A stretch of DNA of 46,658 bases from an uncultured Bacteroidales bacterium (GTDB lineage Bacteria > Bacteroidota > Bacteroidia > Bacteroidales > Bacteroidaceae), in assembly GCA_937906165.1 (NCBI GenBank), contig CALCYA010000121.1, positions 1-46,658 on the forward strand. Reading direction: 5' to 3'. Of the stretch, positions 9,265-17,038 are shown piece by piece. Below the pieces are notes generated by a model. That model saw nothing but the letters and a program-made list of their open reading frames with translations, made no database searches and was not told the origin of the DNA. Numbering within the stretch: the stretch's first letter is position 1; every line of letters begins with the position of its first letter. The position numbers were made by a program, and so were the translations under genes.

Positions 9265-10833
9265 TTATTTGAGGGAAACGTTCTGGTTAACAAGTTTCCA
9301 AGAGAGTACATTGATTCTTGCCGCGATGTAAGACTCTGTGTCGCTTGGAGAAACCGGCTCCTCTACAGCCGAGTCACCATCGTATACAGGAGTACCGAGA
9401 CCTACGATGTCTGTCACGTTCACTGCATAAGAGTGATTGCGTACCACACCATACTCTCCACTCTTGCCCGCAGCACCGAGGTGCTTGATATCGGCAAAGT
9501 AGTAAGACATACCGTTCTTCCATACCTGGGCATGCTCAAGAGCATCGAGTGCCGCATTCAGGTCGTCAACAGTCACATCAGCGAATGTAACGCCATCGGC
9601 ATTGCGAACCTTCCACACTTTAGATTCAGCTGCAGTTGTCAGCTTGTATGTTACGGTATAACTGTCGACATCAGATGTTCCGGCTACAGCAAGTTCTATG
9701 TCAGCGGGAGCTATTGATGTATAAGTTGAATTCTCATAAGAGTAATACTTTGAAGCAAGAGCTGTAGCAATGCTTGTCTTGAGACCATCAATTGTAAGAT
9801 ACTCACCGAGCAGTTTGACTACCTCAACCGGATTTCCGTCAGCGTCAGCAATCTGAGCCTTCACAAGCACCTTGGTATTCTCACCGCTTGTATTCTCGAG
9901 GCAATAGTCTGCAGCATCCACTTCATTGCTTAGGCTATTCCAGCTGAAATTCTTGCTCAGGACAACACTACCTGCAATCTCCGCTGACTTGCCCCAGAAT
10001 GAACGCTTGTAGGCCTCAATATTCCAACCTACGATACCGAGATTGTCATCTGTCCATGAAGCCTCAATGCTCTTGACAAGATTTGAATGGCTGATTGTCG
10101 TATTGAGGTCCCAACCAAGAACCTTTACATAGAAATTGGTTCCGGGAGCGTAAGGATTCTCGATACCTGTATCAAACAGCTCGCTTGTCTGCGACATTGC
10201 AACCTTGGCTGCAACACGCTCTACATAGATGTCAACAGGAGATGCTACCGCACCAGTCTCTGTAGAAGAGATATTGGCAACTGTAATAGGAGTTGCGTCC
10301 ATCACGTCCGCACCGCTCAGATATACAGAGTTACTCATGAGAAAGCCGTCAGCAAGGTTTGCAGCTGCAGCCTCCTCAACCAGCTGTGACTTAAGATCGG
10401 CAAGAGAGAGAGAAACGCCTGAATAGTCCCAGTTTACTACAGCTACAACCTTGGCTGGGTTTGTACCTTTGTTATTCTTGATCATAAGGACAGTGCTTGT
10501 TACCGTCTCCACATTTTCCGGAACACTTCCTTCATCGCCCAGATCTGTCTTGACAATATAGTTCACACCTGTGCCGCCAATCTCGCTTGAGACATTGAAG
10601 GGAGAACCCGCATTGTCAAAGAAGAAGAAATACGCGTTGTTAACTGCCTGCTCTTCAGCTGTACCATCGGCATAGTCTGCGCGGGTAGCATCATAAGCAG
10701 AGTTCACATTCACTGCAATGTATGAGGTCTTTGCATTAGCCACCGGAGTATCGACTACGCCATCGTCCTCATTTGTACAGCTGAACAACATACCAGCTGC
10801 CAACAAACCTAATAATAATCTGTCAGTCTTCAT
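9265..10833 (-). CDS. Mfa1-like major fimbrillin (pilus shaft)
   Basis: A 522-residue prepilin lipoprotein of the FimA/Mfa1 type with lipobox LFSC (Cys19). The segment 'NNAYFFFFDNAGSPF' and the ending 'INVLSWKLVNQNVSLK' are the usual Mfa1-family N-domain strand and C-terminal donor strand. A YDATRADY site places Arg51-Ala52 as a likely maturation cleavage. The frame extends 10 codons upstream to a TTG at 10863. The ATG at 10833 gives a standard lipoprotein signal and is preferred; it leaves 44 bp to the preceding stop. It is followed by a hairpin-rich gap before the anchor gene, in line with needing more shaft subunit than anchor. Confidence 0.82.
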   Translation of the reverse strand: MKTDRLLLGLLAAGMLFSCTNEDDGVVDTPVANAKTSYIAVNVNSAYDATRADYADGTAEEQAVNNAYFFFFDNAGSPFNVSSEIGGTGVNYIVKTDLGDEGSVPENVETVTSTVLMIKNNKGTNPAKVVAVVNWDYSGVSLSLADLKSQLVEEAAAANLADGFLMSNSVYLSGADVMDATPITVANISSTETGAVASPVDIYVERVAAKVAMSQTSELFDTGIENPYAPGTNFYVKVLGWDLNTTISHSNLVKSIEASWTDDNLGIVGWNIEAYKRSFWGKSAEIAGSVVLSKNFSWNSLSNEVDAADYCLENTSGENTKVLVKAQIADADGNPVEVVKLLGEYLTIDGLKTSIATALASKYYSYENSTYTSIAPADIELAVAGTSDVDSYTVTYKLTTAAESKVWKVRNADGVTFADVTVDDLNAALDALEHAQVWKNGMSYYFADIKHLGAAGKSGEYGVVRNHSYAVNVTDIVGLGTPVYDGDSAVEEPVSPSDTESYIAARINVLSWKLVNQNVSLK

Positions 10834-10877
10834 AGTTTTAATCAAATGTTTAGAAATTATCAATTTTTGTCAATCAT

Positions 10878-12296
10878 TCACTTTATCTCATTAACCTGGT
10901 TTATTGCATCCGCAGCCTCCTCTACCCCCATTTCAAGAGCTTTACCGAGGAGCTCAAGCGCCTTGTCATAGTCCTTCACGAATGCTGCATAGATGCCACG
11001 TGCATAGACAGCCTCGGCCGAATCGCCAGCCTTGTCAAGATGCCTCTTCGCACTTGTTATATCTTTATTCTGCATCTCAGATATCGCAGCATTGAGGTTC
11101 GCCACAGGATCATTGGGGTACATACGCACCGCAGTCTCGAACACATCATTCAGTTCCTGCGAATCATTGTCATACTGCTGGGCAAGGATATAAAACTCCT
11201 CAAGGCTGAGTTTTTGAGGACTCTCGGCAAACACCCTCTTGATCTCTTCTACATCGCTGTAGCAACGTATTGTATATTCAACCTTGTAGTCAGAGTGGCG
11301 CAGTGCCGGGTAACACTCCTTATACATTATGCTATAATCCTCGGGATACTTTGACTTGATGACCCACTCTTTGTTGTCGGGCTCACGATTCCCGTCGATG
11401 AGAGCCAGAATGGCAGTCCTGTTCGGGAGAGACGATGCCTCTACGTACTTTCTCAAACCGTCCCAATCCTCGGGTTCGTATGAAGTCTGGATGAAGTCTG
11501 GAGCAAAGTCATAAAGGTTCCGGACATATTTCTTGAGAGCTTCCGTACGTCCTTTTGCAAGACGTTCATTGTTCGCATAACCGCCCTCGGGAGACGCAAA
11601 TCCCTTGATGACAAGGGAGGTGAGCGTAATATCCTTATCATTTTTCACAGAATCGATGGTCGCTGTAATCTTTGCGAGCTCGCTCTGGTTGCTGCGGTAT
11701 GAAGGATTGATGACAGTCTTGTTGACCACAAAGTCAATGAAAGCTGAACCGCTGAGTGCGCGTGTCTTTTCCGCCTCTGTGGCAGGGCGTACATATACAT
11801 ACTTGGGAGAGAACACCAGTTCCTTGAAAAGGCCTATCTGCGCAAACTGTTCATCTACGAGCTTGGTGCAGCAACCATAGTCACCGCGATGCAGTACAAG
11901 ATGTGCACCGTTCATCCAGTTCTCATAAGGAACAACTACATTATAGTTCATATCCTCAGGCATATCCGACGCGCGGTAACTCTTGCCGTTCTCACCGGCA
12001 ATGATGCTCTTGTCGTTACGGACATAGTAGTAATAGCGGCGGCGGCCATAGAAGCCCACCGATGAGAGTTCAACGCTGTCACCGCCATTTACCAGAATGG
12101 GAGTGAAGAGCACTGCACGGTTTGAAGAGACATCGAGAGTCGAAAAATCGACATGCATATTCACAGCCAGGAATTCGCCATTGCGTTTCATACGCAGATT
12201 CTCGACCTTTATACCATCGACGCTCTGCGCATCAACAGCAGAAAAAGCAGCGAACAAGGCTAACAGAAGAAATAATATACGTTTCATCGTTGTCAT
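10878..12296 (-). CDS. DUF3868 protein with OmpA-like domain and TPR-like tail
   Basis: A 472-residue exported protein (signal to about residue 24, AVDAQ). An N-terminal DUF3868-like beta region (about 25-180) is followed by an OmpA-like peptidoglycan-binding region (about 184-290, with KGFASPEGGY and 'NERLAKGRTEAL'). The C-terminal region has TPR-like helices (about 375-470). Genes with DUF3575 plus DUF3868 commonly precede Mfa-type fimbrillins in Bacteroides, so this is probably an envelope assembly or anchoring component. It starts 3 bp from the DUF3575 stop. ATGs at 12296 and 12287 are both plausible. Confidence 0.78.
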   Translation of the reverse strand: MTTMKRILFLLLALFAAFSAVDAQSVDGIKVENLRMKRNGEFLAVNMHVDFSTLDVSSNRAVLFTPILVNGGDSVELSSVGFYGRRRYYYYVRNDKSIIAGENGKSYRASDMPEDMNYNVVVPYENWMNGAHLVLHRGDYGCCTKLVDEQFAQIGLFKELVFSPKYVYVRPATEAEKTRALSGSAFIDFVVNKTVINPSYRSNQSELAKITATIDSVKNDKDITLTSLVIKGFASPEGGYANNERLAKGRTEALKKYVRNLYDFAPDFIQTSYEPEDWDGLRKYVEASSLPNRTAILALIDGNREPDNKEWVIKSKYPEDYSIMYKECYPALRHSDYKVEYTIRCYSDVEEIKRVFAESPQKLSLEEFYILAQQYDNDSQELNDVFETAVRMYPNDPVANLNAAISEMQNKDITSAKRHLDKAGDSAEAVYARGIYAAFVKDYDKALELLGKALEMGVEEAADAINQVNEIK

Positions 12297-12299
12297 TTT

Positions 12300-12896
12300 T
12301 TAAAAAAGATACACTAAGTTAATTGCAGCCTTGGTAGGACCCACATAATGGTGGTCAGCGTCCTCCTCAACCTTTCTGCCACAGCCCACACACTCAAAGG
12401 TATCGAACCTTGTATAGCTGTAGCCGAATCCTATCTCTGCCTCGAGATTCCAATGCTCGTTCAGAATCCAAGAGTAGCCATATGCAAGGCCGGCTCCTGC
12501 GAACCACCCCTGGAAACGGCTGTCACTAAGCCTTGAGAAATCAGTTCCCAAGAAAGATATGCTATTCTTCAGTCCACCCACATTATATTGTCCTCCATGC
12601 AAGTGGAAACCAAGGAAATGCCCCGAGAAACGGTCACAGAACCAATACCTGAACTCGGGCTGTACAAGCCAATGCTTCCATTTGCGGCCATGTGACATGT
12701 CCCATGCGTTGAAGTTGCCCGACACATCAAGACTCCATTTTGGTGCCAGACCGAGTTCTATACCCGCATTGACATTTGCAGTCACGTCATAGACAATATT
12801 TGTCTTGAGCGCGACCTTTTGCGCCTTTGCCTCCTGTGCAAGAAACAGCGCCATTGCCAAAAGCAGCAAACAAGATAATTTTTTGCTAACACTCAT
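12300..12896 (-). CDS. DUF3575 outer-membrane-associated protein, first gene of fimbrial operon
   Basis: A 198-residue protein with signal peptide (cleavage near AKAQ, residue 26). The beta-strand-rich body is typical of DUF3575, with aromatic alternation ('WLVQPEFRYWFCDRF') and a C-terminal Phe, suggesting a small outer-membrane barrel. Family members sit next to DUF3868 and fimbrillin genes. As first gene of the operon it probably has a 5' leader of about 190 nt if transcription starts at the candidate box at 13093-13100. Confidence 0.78.
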   Translation of the reverse strand: MSVSKKLSCLLLLAMALFLAQEAKAQKVALKTNIVYDVTANVNAGIELGLAPKWSLDVSGNFNAWDMSHGRKWKHWLVQPEFRYWFCDRFSGHFLGFHLHGGQYNVGGLKNSISFLGTDFSRLSDSRFQGWFAGAGLAYGYSWILNEHWNLEAEIGFGYSYTRFDTFECVGCGRKVEEDADHHYVGPTKAAINLVYLF

Positions 12897-13121
12897 ATCG
12901 TTTATGTTTTAGATTTAATAAGCTGTTTAAAATTCCATGGAGCTGATGCTTCGTTGTCATTTTCAGGAATCATCGTTTATCCATTTTTTAACGGTTGCAC
13001 AACCAGCCTCCGATAAACCAATGCAACCACATTGTTTAATAATATGCCCCCTCAAAAAGTCATCGAAGAGATATTCCTCTCTAAACACACCACAAATTAA
13101 ATCCATTTACAAGAAGAACAT
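12897..13121 (-). promoter_or_regulatory. Leader and candidate -7 box of the fimbrial operon
   Basis: No gene was found here. Read on the minus strand, TTAATTTG at 13093-13100 matches TAnnTTTG at 7 of 8 positions. There is no TTTG at -33; that place is taken by the start of a repeat array at 13122, as expected for an activator-dependent promoter. The predicted start of transcription is near 13086. Confidence 0.5.
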
Positions 13122-13205
13122 TTTCCTCTGCAATGAAAAGAGTTTTCGCTCTATTGAAAACTGTTTTCCCTCTATTGAAAAATCTTTACTCTCCGTTGAT
13201 TTTCT
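13122..13205. repeat. Array 1: four 21-bp direct repeats, candidate operator of the fimbrial operon
   Basis: Units begin at 13122, 13143, 13164 and 13185, exactly 21 bp apart. Each has a TTT(t/a)C-type block and, 10 bp from its start, an ATTGAA-type block (AATGAA, ATTGAA, ATTGAA, GTTGAT). A weak fifth unit may follow at 13206. The 21-bp period (two helical turns) is the spacing typical of tandem AraC-family half-sites. The array ends 29 bp (start to start) from the -7 box of the fimbrial operon. Confidence 0.75.
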
Positions 13206-13252
13206 TTTCCGTATGTGTACAGAATAGCGTCCAGGAAGTCTTAGGAAGGCAT

Positions 13253-13654
13253 TTACACTTTTTGAAAGGAGCCGGCCTTTTCATTGAACTCCGCAACTGT
13301 CACCAGTTGCCTGACAACAAATTTTGCAGGGTCACAGTCCACATCATTATTATAGAGGAATGCGTCCCAACAGCAACCTATCATACTCTCATATATTGCA
13401 TTTAGCCTGCAGCACAGATTGTACAATTCTTCGAAAGTGCCCATTCCGCCGCTGATCTCATTTTTAAGTTCATCGGCAAGAAACTGATAGTGCAGGAACT
13501 CCTCGCGCCTCAGATGAAGTTGATAAGGAGAGAATGCAAACAGATTGGCACAGGTAGCCTCACATAACTCCGAGAAGGAGACAATACATTCCATATCGTC
13601 AATCCAGTCAATGGAGACCAAAAGGACATTAGCATTTGTGTTGTCACTATTCAT
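13253..13654 (-). CDS. Unknown 133-residue protein between the two repeat arrays
   Basis: No family was recognised. The product is soluble, acidic and Cys-rich (SELCEATCANLF; YNLCCRLN; MIGCCWD), with mostly helical character and no signal peptide. The frame opens with TTG at 13666, but the ATG at 13654 is preferred because it lies about 22 nt after the start site predicted from the -7 box at 13683-13690. It has its own repeat array upstream and a second array directly downstream that belongs to the fimbrial operon. It may therefore be a co-regulated modulator of fimbriation; this is inference from position only. Confidence 0.6.
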   Translation of the reverse strand: MNSDNTNANVLLVSIDWIDDMECIVSFSELCEATCANLFAFSPYQLHLRREEFLHYQFLADELKNEISGGMGTFEELYNLCCRLNAIYESMIGCCWDAFLYNNDVDCDPAKFVVRQLVTVAEFNEKAGSFQKV

Positions 13655-13682
13655 ACATATCAACAATCAGATAATACTGTCA

Positions 13683-13690
13683 CGAAATAA
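13683..13690 (-). promoter_or_regulatory. Candidate -7 box of the 133-residue gene
   Basis: TTATTTCG on the minus strand is a weak match to TAnnTTTG. It lies 29 bp (start to start) from array 2, the same distance as the -7 box of the fimbrial operon from array 1. On its own the box would not be called; the shared geometry supports it. Confidence 0.45.
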
Positions 13691-13711
13691 ATACCTGTAC
13701 CGGAAATACTG

Positions 13712-13795
13712 TTTCCTCTTTATTGAATTTGATTTCCAACGGATTGAAATCTGTTTCTCTACAGTTTACACAAATTTCCAGCCAATTGAACAAAA
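13712..13795. repeat. Array 2: four 21-bp direct repeats upstream of the 133-residue gene
   Basis: Units begin at 13712, 13733, 13754 and 13775, exactly 21 bp apart, with consensus TTTCC-N5-ATTGAA. Units 1, 2 and 4 have both blocks intact; unit 3 is degenerate (TTTCT...GTTTAC). Same period, orientation and copy number as array 1. Probably the binding site of the adjacent AraC-type regulator or a LytTR-like protein. Confidence 0.75.
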
Positions 13796-13828
13796 CGGCA
13801 TAATTCACTATACAACAACGTATTACAT

Positions 13829-13871
13829 AAAAGCACAAGGGAAATATCATGGATATTTCCCTTGTGCTTTT
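13829..13871 (-). terminator. Terminator of the AraC-type regulator gene
   Basis: A perfect 19-bp stem (13829-13847 with 13853-13871) around CATGG. The minus-strand transcript ends the stem in UUUU. It lies just after the regulator's stop codon and isolates it from array 2. Confidence 0.8.
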
Positions 13872-13885
13872 GATATATATGACTT

Positions 13886-14986
13886 TTATTGCTCCCTGTG
13901 TTGCGATGGAGCCGGCAGACCCTGCTGAACGAATGCCTTGTTCATTGAGGCAGGCGAAGCGAAACCGGAACGGAATGCGATATCAAGCATCTTTGAATTA
14001 GGTTCCTCTTTAATGAGACGTATCGCATACTTGACACGATAGCTGTTGACCATATCATAGAATGATTTGTAACCGCTACGGGCTATAGTCTCACAAAGAT
14101 AGTTCCTGTTAGTCGACAGTTCCTTGAGCAGGACCTCAAGCGAGAGATGGGGAGTAAGGAATATCTCTTTCTCATTGAAGAGTTTCAGCAGGCTATCCCT
14201 AAGCTGTTCATAACGCGAGTCGGACAACCTGTATTTCGATTTTGCCGCCACACTCTCCACCACATCGTTGTACACACGCTTCTCCTTGATGAATTCAATC
14301 TCGTGCCAAGGGTCAAGAGTAAAGACAACAAACAGGACCGTAATTATTGTCAATATTATATCTGTGGAAAACTTGACCCACGGATCATCGCACAAGTAAT
14401 TCACAGCCAAGATTATACACAACAGAGTGGGCAGACGGAAGACATAATTCGGGAAAGAATGATAGAAATCATGCACATCGGCATATTCGAATTCATCGAC
14501 TCCACGGGAAACCCTCTTGATTCTTACAGCCATCTGTATTGTCAGTGCAAAGAACACAAGGAATATCAAAAACGCGACAACGATGACAGCATTCCTTCCT
14601 TGCGGTGTAAAGGTAATTGAATTCGTTACACGGAGAAAAAATATCACCAGCACAAGCAATGACGGCAGAAATAAGATTTTCTCAACATTCGTCGACTGCT
14701 TTTTCGGGAAAAAGACCTTGCGGCATATGACAAGCATCAAAGGAGGCGTAAACAGCAACGAGAAGGCATTTGCAAACCTCAAAGCCTTTACATTGTCAAG
14801 CTCAAACAGATATATCAGCTCGAAAATCTGCATAAAGAACAGCAAGCCCACAAAGAACTGGGCCGGGAACAATCTTTCGAAATGTTCATTATACGCTTTT
14901 GGTCTATAACACCACTTGATGATGGCACCGAACAAACTCACTGTTATAAAAACAATGTTTGCAGCAAAGAAGAGTTGTGTTTCCAT
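13886..14986 (-). CDS. Membrane-bound AraC-family regulator (seven transmembrane helices + HTH)
   Basis: A 366-residue protein. The first ~240 residues contain seven hydrophobic segments. The last ~100 form an AraC-type double helix-turn-helix: 'LSLEVLLKELSTNRNYL' for the first and 'MLDIAFRSGFASPASMNKAF' for the second, ending GLPAPSQHREQ. Such membrane-anchored AraC proteins are common in Bacteroidales. Its gene lies directly upstream of the two 21-bp repeat arrays, so it is the best candidate for binding them and activating fimbriae in response to an envelope or small-molecule signal. The signal is unknown. Confidence 0.8.
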   Translation of the reverse strand: METQLFFAANIVFITVSLFGAIIKWCYRPKAYNEHFERLFPAQFFVGLLFFMQIFELIYLFELDNVKALRFANAFSLLFTPPLMLVICRKVFFPKKQSTNVEKILFLPSLLVLVIFFLRVTNSITFTPQGRNAVIVVAFLIFLVFFALTIQMAVRIKRVSRGVDEFEYADVHDFYHSFPNYVFRLPTLLCIILAVNYLCDDPWVKFSTDIILTIITVLFVVFTLDPWHEIEFIKEKRVYNDVVESVAAKSKYRLSDSRYEQLRDSLLKLFNEKEIFLTPHLSLEVLLKELSTNRNYLCETIARSGYKSFYDMVNSYRVKYAIRLIKEEPNSKMLDIAFRSGFASPASMNKAFVQQGLPAPSQHREQ

Positions 14987-15587
14987 TGTAATTCCTATGG
15001 CATCGTTTGTACGGTGTCAAATTATTGTTTACTTATGCAAAGGCAATAATATAGGAGTTGTCCATTGATACAAATATCTACCGCGATGGTGTCATCCCGA
15101 CAGAGCGCAGCGACGAGGGATCTCAAAAATATCGCGAAATAAGAGATTCTTCACATTCGTTCAGAATGACAAAACAACGTTTTGTTATCGGTGAGTTCAT
15201 TAGTGTAACAATGAACGAACCAATGCTCTTTTGTTTTGTTATCGACGAGTTTTGCAGCAACAGGTCAAACGTAGCACTCCCACCCCTCCGCCAGTAAACT
15301 GGCACCTCCCCTCAGGCAGAGGAGGAATTTAACTTATGACGTTTGGGTTGCGAAAAGCAAAACGAGTCAATGACAGTGCAAATATAGGAATGACATGATA
15401 CGTTTTGGACAACATCTATATTATTACTTATGCAAAAGTAAACTTTTTCAACAAAAAAAATGTAGACACGAATACATTTTTATCGCGTATATCCTAAAAA
15501 AAACAGCATAAGGGGAAAGTGCAGCGACCATAATATACAAGAATTATAAGAAATTGTATCCTTGATCCCAACCTACACTTCCGGAAA
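14987..15587. other. Intergenic region with dispersed-repeat remnants, no gene
   Basis: No convincing gene. A GATCT/GATGACA-type element lies at 15090-15124 (GTCATCCCGA...GGGATCTC), with a related stretch to about 15170. At 15266-15335 is a two-hairpin element: CCTCCTCT/AGGGGAGG stem, then the second stem GCCAG-TTTA-CTGGC, then GGAGGGGT on the minus strand. Minus-strand boxes resembling TAnnTTTG at 15038-15045 (TGCCTTTG, 7 of 8), 15379-15386 and 15433-15440 may serve the regulator gene, but no matching -33 was found. Confidence 0.6.
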
Positions 15588-16829
15588 CTATTTCTTCAGA
15601 TAATGCAGCACAACGCTGTTTCCTTTACGGAAAAGTTCCTTAGCGGCAGAACGCAGAGCCTCGGCTGTTACAGACCTGTAATATTCCGGCTCGCGGAAAT
15701 GGGTATCCACATCCCCCCTCAGTACAGCAAGGGCCACATTTCCGCCGAGATTCTCACCGCTCAGGTTGCGGAAAGTGAACTCCGACTCAAAGCGGTTACG
15801 TACCTTCTCAAGCTCAGCCTGCGGAACAAGTTCACTCTTCAGTTGCTCAAGCTCGGCCCACACGGCAGCCTCGGCATCCTCTACCGACACTCCGTCGGGA
15901 ACACGCGAATATATCCAGAACATTCCTGCATCCTCACTACCCGAGATGAAGGCATCTATCTTTGAAAAGAGCCTTTTTTCCTTTACAAGGCGAGCCTGCA
16001 GACGGCCTGAATAGCCGTTGGAAAGGACGTCGGAGATAACATCGCAAGGATAGTAGTCGGCAGCGGTGCGGCTACCCATATGAAAGCCCATATACAATGC
16101 ATTTTCAGGAACATTACGGCGTACCGTCCTGCGGCGCTGGCGCGTCTGGCGCGGTTCCTGTGGCAGTACGGCCTTGGGAGCGCCCTTTGCGGGAATTGTC
16201 CAGAACCATTTGCGGCTCCACTCCACCACCTGTTCAAAAGGAATATCACCCACCACAGAAAGCACTGCATTGTCGGGAGCATAATAACGGTCATAGAAAC
16301 GGCGTATCACGCTCACCGGCGTATCGGCAATATGCGCGAAACAACGTCCGATTGTAGACCAACGGTAAGGATGTACCTTATAGGCCATGGAACGCAGCAT
16401 GCTGCTTACATCGCCGTAAGGGCGATTCAATGTTGTCTGCTTGAACTCCTCGATTACAACCTGACGCTGCACATCAACCTTCTTCTTTTCAAAAGTGATG
16501 TTACGCATGCGGTCGCTCTCCATCCAGAAAGCCAACTCGGCATTCTGTTTGGGCAAAGAGATATAATAACAGGTGACATCGTTGTTGGTATATGCGTTGT
16601 TCTCGCCGCCGGCACGCTCTAAAGGCTCGTCGAACGACGGTACAGCCTTTGTACCCTCGAACATCAGATGCTCAAGCAAGTGTGCTATACCCGTGTGTTC
16701 AAAATCCTCGTTGCGTGCGCCCACCCCGTAGAGCAGGTTCACGAAAACCATTGCAGCCCCATCCGCGGGTATGTGCACCACACGTAACCCGTTATCCAAT
16801 GTCGCAATGTTCATTTCAGGTGTCACCAT
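15588..16829 (-). CDS. M16-family zinc metallopeptidase
   Basis: A 413-residue insulinase-type (M16) peptidase. The inverted zinc motif HLLEH is at residues 50-54 and a third-ligand Glu lies at 127/128 (VVIEEF), the normal spacing. The GGENNAYTNNDVTCYY segment before it is also typical, and a second peptidase-M16 C-domain follows from about residue 170. There is no signal peptide, so it may be cytoplasmic or use an atypical route. The frame extends to a TTG at 16856, but that codon is inside the -7 box at 16854-16861, so ATG 16829 is the start. Substrate unknown. Confidence 0.87.
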   Translation of the reverse strand: MVTPEMNIATLDNGLRVVHIPADGAAMVFVNLLYGVGARNEDFEHTGIAHLLEHLMFEGTKAVPSFDEPLERAGGENNAYTNNDVTCYYISLPKQNAELAFWMESDRMRNITFEKKKVDVQRQVVIEEFKQTTLNRPYGDVSSMLRSMAYKVHPYRWSTIGRCFAHIADTPVSVIRRFYDRYYAPDNAVLSVVGDIPFEQVVEWSRKWFWTIPAKGAPKAVLPQEPRQTRQRRRTVRRNVPENALYMGFHMGSRTAADYYPCDVISDVLSNGYSGRLQARLVKEKRLFSKIDAFISGSEDAGMFWIYSRVPDGVSVEDAEAAVWAELEQLKSELVPQAELEKVRNRFESEFTFRNLSGENLGGNVALAVLRGDVDTHFREPEYYRSVTAEALRSAAKELFRKGNSVVLHYLKK

Positions 16830-16853
16830 AATCCATTCTTTTCGTTTGCTGTG

Positions 16854-16886
16854 CAAAAGTAGCTATAAATAGTCAAAAAAACCAAA
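16854..16886 (-). promoter_or_regulatory. Promoter of the M16 peptidase gene
   Basis: Minus strand: TTTG (16883-16886), 21-nt spacer, TACTTTTG (16854-16861). Exact match to the Bacteroidales pattern; start of transcription near 16847, 18 nt before the ATG. Confidence 0.75.
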
Positions 16887-17008
16887 ACAAATGTTCCTTA
16901 CACAACTAAAAAAGAGGAATGAGCGGCATAATTATTTAATTATTGTTATAAACCTTTCCAAAACAAAAGTAATGGCGGAAAATGTGGAATAATATCCGTA
17001 AAAATGAC

Positions 17009-17016
17009 TATTTTCG
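17009..17016 (+). promoter_or_regulatory. Candidate -7 box of tamB-tamL
   Basis: TATTTTCG differs from TAnnTTTG at one position and is identical to the box found before susC. Its place, 23 bp before ATG 17039, favours that start codon over the ATG at 16982. No clear -33 element. Confidence 0.4.
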
Positions 17017-17038
17017 CAAGAAGTATTCAGCCGTAGCA

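Noticed and set aside
12897..13252. Invertible (phase-variable) promoter for the fimbrial operon
   Set aside because: No inverted repeats of useful length flank the candidate promoter; the repeats present are direct and 21 bp apart, and no recombinase gene is near.
15123..15305. Short open frames in the 14987-15587 gap and in the islands
   Set aside because: They consist of palindromic repeat sequence, have no promoter or ribosome-binding site, and encode no recognisable protein.
16980..17038. ATG 16982 as the tamB start
   Set aside because: It would add 19 polar residues before the membrane anchor and lies before the candidate -7 box at 17009. Not excluded, only less likely.
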